Origin: JANYHF01 sp963732765
Lineage (GTDB): Bacteria > Pseudomonadota > Alphaproteobacteria > Rhizobiales > Hyphomicrobiaceae
Reading direction: 5' to 3'
Length of the DNA: 64,000 nt
Assembly (NCBI GenBank): GCA_963732765.1
Contig: CAVTAS010000010.1
Location: 310,001 to 374,000 of the forward strand
Shown here: positions 61,095 through 64,000 of the stretch, one piece after another
Layout of the letters: each line of letters opens with the position of its first letter
How positions within the stretch are numbered: position 1 is the stretch's first letter
Position numbers and translations under genes: made by a program
Notes under the pieces: generated by a model
What the model was told of the DNA's origin: nothing
The model's database searches: none
Seen by the model: only the letters and a program-made list of their open reading frames with translations

Positions 61095-62543
61095 ATGCGA
61101 ATTGCCGCCAGAATTTGCAGAATGCTGATTGCCTTGCGGGGGAGCTCGGCCGTTGTCGCAGTCACAATGGCATGGTTTGCGAGCGCGGTTCCGAGCAGCG
61201 CCGAGACGCTCGGCCAAGCGATCGCTGAAGCCTATGCCAACAACCCTCGGCTGTTGGCAGCTCGCGCGCAGTTGCGCAGCGTTGACGAGTCGCTTGCGAT
61301 TGCTCAATCCGGCTACCGTCCCACGGTTTCGGGCGACGCGTCCTACACCCTCAAAGACAGCCATAGCGACCCGAAATCGGGCTCGGACGGTACGACATTC
61401 ACGCGCTCTTACTCGCTGTCGGCCAACCAGAGACTTTACAACGGCGGTCAAACCCGCAGCGCGGTACGCGAGGCAGACGCCAATATCCGTGCGCAGCGCG
61501 AAGTGCTCCGCGACAGCGAACAAACCGTTCTGTTGCAGGTCGTTACCGCATACATGGACGTCATCCGCGACCGTAGCGCGCTGGATATTCAGACCCGCAA
61601 TGCGGAAGTTCTGAGCAAGGAACTGAAGCAGGTGAAAGCTCGCTTCGATGTGGGCGAAGTCACCAAGACCGACGTCGAGCAGGCGCGTGCCAGCCTCGCG
61701 GCAGCCCAATCGCAGGTAGAGTTGGCCAAGGCCAATCTGCGATCCGCATCGTCGCGGTACATGCTCGTGGTCGGGCACGCTCCCGACGGCTTAAGAGAGC
61801 CTTCGCCGGCCTTCAAGCTGCTGCCGCGCAGTGCGGATACGGCGGTCAACATCGCGATGTCGGAACGACCCTCCGTGGTCCAGGCGGCGTTCCTGAAAGA
61901 CGCTTCGGACCACTCGATCCGAAGGCTTTACGGACAATTGTTGCCGCAGGTTACGCTGAATGGAGCGCTCAACTCGAGCAGCGTCTCGGGCGCTGTGAAC
62001 GGCGAAAACAGCACGGCAAGCATAACCGGGCAGATTACGGTGCCGATCTATGAGGGTGGCGCGGTGCGCGCTCAGATCCGGCAGCAAAAAGAGAGCCGGC
62101 AGGCGCAGTTGGAAAATATCGAGCTGGCGCGTATTCAAGCCCGGTCGGACGTGTTGACGGCTTGGGCGGCACTGGATGCATCGCGTGCTCAGCTGGTTGC
62201 CAACCAGACCCAAGTCGAAGCCGCAAGGATTGCGCTGGAAGGCGTGCGGGCCGAACTGCAGGTGGGGCAGCGCACCGAGCTTGATGTGCTGAATGCGCAG
62301 CAAGTGTTGAACACGGCGCAGCTGACGCTAACCACAACCAAACGCGACATTGTCGTCAACAGCTATACGATCCTGCAGGCGATGGGGAGGCTGAGCGTCG
62401 ATTTGATCGGCGTCAATGTTCCGGTCTACGACGTGCAACCGCATTACGAGGCGACCAATGGCAGCTGGTGGAAGACGACGATCAGTCGCGAAACAGGTTA
62501 CGTTGGTATTGCTGGTGAATTGAGAGCGTCGACAGGCCAATAA
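61095..62543 (+). CDS. tolC: TolC family outer-membrane channel
   Basis: TolC forms the trimeric outer-membrane duct for type I secretion and efflux. The 482-residue product has a signal peptide (residues about 1-37, ending SSAE) and two OEP repeats: ETLGQAIAEAYANNPRLLAARAQ at the start, a helical barrel with FDVGEVTKTDVEQARASLA, and the second repeat with VGQRTELDVLNAQQVLN near the end. It is transcribed alone; no inner-membrane pump or fusion protein is adjacent. It could serve the RTX protein at 25930, but this is inference. Confidence 0.93.
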   Translation: MRIAARICRMLIALRGSSAVVAVTMAWFASAVPSSAETLGQAIAEAYANNPRLLAARAQLRSVDESLAIAQSGYRPTVSGDASYTLKDSHSDPKSGSDGTTFTRSYSLSANQRLYNGGQTRSAVREADANIRAQREVLRDSEQTVLLQVVTAYMDVIRDRSALDIQTRNAEVLSKELKQVKARFDVGEVTKTDVEQARASLAAAQSQVELAKANLRSASSRYMLVVGHAPDGLREPSPAFKLLPRSADTAVNIAMSERPSVVQAAFLKDASDHSIRRLYGQLLPQVTLNGALNSSSVSGAVNGENSTASITGQITVPIYEGGAVRAQIRQQKESRQAQLENIELARIQARSDVLTAWAALDASRAQLVANQTQVEAARIALEGVRAELQVGQRTELDVLNAQQVLNTAQLTLTTTKRDIVVNSYTILQAMGRLSVDLIGVNVPVYDVQPHYEATNGSWWKTTISRETGYVGIAGELRASTGQ

Positions 62544-62667
62544 GTTTGTTATACTCTACCGTTGTTCCAGCGATGCTTTAACTCCTTACTGATCGCTTGC
62601 TTGCTTGCTGCGGCCCGTCGCGGTATGCCCCAGCCATGGCGGCTAGAGGCGCAACGCGAGTGGCGAG

Positions 62668-63507
62668 ATGACTTTCAAGACGATTTTGCTTCCGGTCGAG
62701 CGGCACGATCAAATGGGATCGGTGTTTGACTGCGCTGGCGCCTTTGCCAGGGTCTGCGAAGCGTACATCGAAGCCGTTCCTGTGCGCTCTCTGATTACGG
62801 ACATCTATATTGCTGGCGCCTTCGGCGGCGTGCCGGTACCGCAGCTGCCGGCAAACGGGGCGACGCCCCAGGAATTGCGCCGGATTGCGGAAAACCACGC
62901 CCAGCGGCTAGGACTTCCCACAAGCGGTCCGAGCGCTTCCGGCGCACGGTTTGCCTGGGGCGACGGTGAAGCGCTGGACGACATTTCCCTAGCGGCACGA
63001 GCGCGCGCTTTCGACATCACTGTGTTCGGGCGGGTTCAGCGCGATGGTACCGGGCCTCGCATGAGCGTGTTGGAGACCACCCTGTTCGAAGGTGGCCGGC
63101 CAATCCTGATTGCGCCTCCCAAGGCGGGGTCAACCATCGGCGAGAGTGTTTTCATCGCCTGGAATGGCAGCACTGAGACAGCGCGGACCGTCGCCTTTGC
63201 GATGCCTCTGCTTGAGCGGGCAAAAAAGGTTCTGGTGCTGGCTGTCGAAGGGGCAGGCGTGCCCGGCCCGTCGGCAGCTGATGTCGCCAAGACGCTGCTG
63301 GCAAACGGAGTAGCTGCGACGGACAAAATCGTTCCCGCTAGCAGCCGGTCGACAGGAGAGGCCTTCCTTGCAGAAGCGGCAAACTGGGGCGCAGACTTGA
63401 TGGTCAAGGGCGCCTATACGCAGAGTCGGCTGCGCCAGATGATATTCGGCGGCGCAACCAATCACATCCTGTTAGCCGCCGAACTGCCCGTATTTATGGC
63501 CCACTGA
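62668..63507 (+). CDS. Universal stress protein (UspA family, two-domain type)
   Basis: The 279-residue product has a first half with MTFKTILLPVERHDQM and a second with FIAWNGSTETARTVAFAMPLL, then VMVKGAYTQSRLRQMIFGG (the ATP-loop type with G-x-Y-x-x-S-R-R). This is the tandem Usp arrangement common in Alphaproteobacteria. It is likely cytoplasmic. The start ATG 62668 opens the first Usp strand. It lies between tolC and the convergent hemA; the role is stress resistance by family inference only. Confidence 0.88.
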   Translation: MTFKTILLPVERHDQMGSVFDCAGAFARVCEAYIEAVPVRSLITDIYIAGAFGGVPVPQLPANGATPQELRRIAENHAQRLGLPTSGPSASGARFAWGDGEALDDISLAARARAFDITVFGRVQRDGTGPRMSVLETTLFEGGRPILIAPPKAGSTIGESVFIAWNGSTETARTVAFAMPLLERAKKVLVLAVEGAGVPGPSAADVAKTLLANGVAATDKIVPASSRSTGEAFLAEAANWGADLMVKGAYTQSRLRQMIFGGATNHILLAAELPVFMAH

Positions 63508-63514
63508 GGGCGCG

Positions 63515-64000
63515 TCAAGCAGCCTTGGCGAGCCGCAGTTCGCTCCACAGTTGCTCAAGCGCCGCAACCAGATGGGCGATGTCCGTTTCGCTGTGCACAG
63601 GGCTGGGCGTCAGCCGCAACCGCTCGGTGCCACGCGGCACGGTCGGGTAGTTGATGGGTTGCACATAGATCCCGAAACGGTCCAGGAGCTGATCCGACAG
63701 CGATTTGCAGACCACGGGATCGCCAACCATCACTGGAACAATATGGCTGGGGTTCTCCAGCACTGGCAGTCCGACCGCCATCAGCCGGCGTTTCACCTCG
63801 GCAGCGCGTGCGTGCAGCTCGGCACGGCGCGCCGTGTCGTTCTTGACGTGACGGACGCTGGCCAGCGCGCCGGCCGCTATCGCTGGGGGCAGCGACGTTG
63901 TGAATATGAAACCTGGCGCGTAGCAACGGATGGCCTCGATAATCACCGAGGCGGCCGCCACGTAACCGCCGACCAGTCCGAATCCTTTGGCGAGCGTGCC
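63515..64000 (-). CDS. hemA: 5-aminolevulinate synthase, C-terminal part (cut by window edge)
   Basis: HemA condenses glycine and succinyl-CoA to 5-aminolevulinate, the first step of heme synthesis in Alphaproteobacteria. The visible 161 codons start within the PLP-lysine motif (GTLAKGFGLVGGY) and continue with SLPPAIAAGALASV, GLPVLENPSHIVPVMVGD and YPTVPRGTERLRLTPSPVH, all specific for ALAS. The rest lies beyond base 64000. The stop is 8 bp from the convergent usp stop. Confidence 0.95.
   Translation of the reverse strand, partial: GTLAKGFGLVGGYVAAASVIIEAIRCYAPGFIFTTSLPPAIAAGALASVRHVKNDTARRAELHARAAEVKRRLMAVGLPVLENPSHIVPVMVGDPVVCKSLSDQLLDRFGIYVQPINYPTVPRGTERLRLTPSPVHSETDIAHLVAALEQLWSELRLAKAA

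Overview
The window reads as a chromosomal segment of a GC-rich alphaproteobacterium. The evidence is gene order: ntrY-ntrX-dat-hfq-hflX, coxB-coxA-ctaB-(small coxF-like)-ctaG-coxC-DUF983-surf1-thrC-M16 peptidase, and lptF-lptG-lptD-surA-pdxA-rsmA are all arrangements I recognise from Alphaproteobacteria, and the aa3 oxidase, ETF-ubiquinone oxidoreductase and ALA synthase fit an aerobic heterotroph. The exact order or family cannot be fixed from the sequence alone. I saw no rRNA, tRNA, CRISPR array, prophage or complete insertion sequence.

Layout. 1-7419 (minus strand) is a surface-structure cluster: a giant YadA-like trimeric autotransporter with a head built of 14-residue repeats, a small exported protein split by an in-frame amber codon, and the start of a secreted Ig-like protein that runs off the left edge. 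8032-15778 carries prfC, a fucose-mutarotase-like protein, a PhyH dioxygenase, a metallo-beta-lactamase-fold hydrolase, yicC, gmk and a small module of a TetR regulator plus two tandem paralogous membrane proteins. 16134-23978 (minus) is the LPS export/outer-membrane biogenesis operon. 24196-27765 (plus) holds pepA, an RTX protein and mazG. 27869-38765 (minus) is the hflX-hfq-dat-ntrX-ntrY block followed by a large degenerate GGDEF-EAL protein. 38772-48763 (minus) is the cytochrome c oxidase biogenesis block with thrC and an M16 peptidase. 49168-57133 contains glyA, ETF-QO, a uracil-DNA glycosylase and a frameshifted putA; 57258-64000 has panC, parE, tolC, a universal stress protein and the C-terminal part of hemA.

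How the genes fit together. Three systems dominate: outer-membrane construction (LptD/F/G, SurA, TolC, plus the adhesin and RTX cargo), aerobic respiration (oxidase subunits, heme O synthase, copper delivery, Surf1, ETF-QO, hemA) and nitrogen/stress control (NtrYX, Hfq, HflX, MazG, UspA). Small palindromic repeats are scattered between genes: three paired inverted elements of 152-153 bp, two related ~90-bp palindromes at gene ends (one supplies the coxA stop codon), an 88-bp inverted repeat, and a 98-bp element with perfect 32-bp arms.

Three genes carry small lesions: an amber codon at 1021-1023, an apparent frameshift in the lptD signal peptide near 21612, and an apparent 1-bp loss in putA near 55402. 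They may be real mutations or sequencing/assembly errors; LptD is normally essential, so the lptD case deserves checking first.
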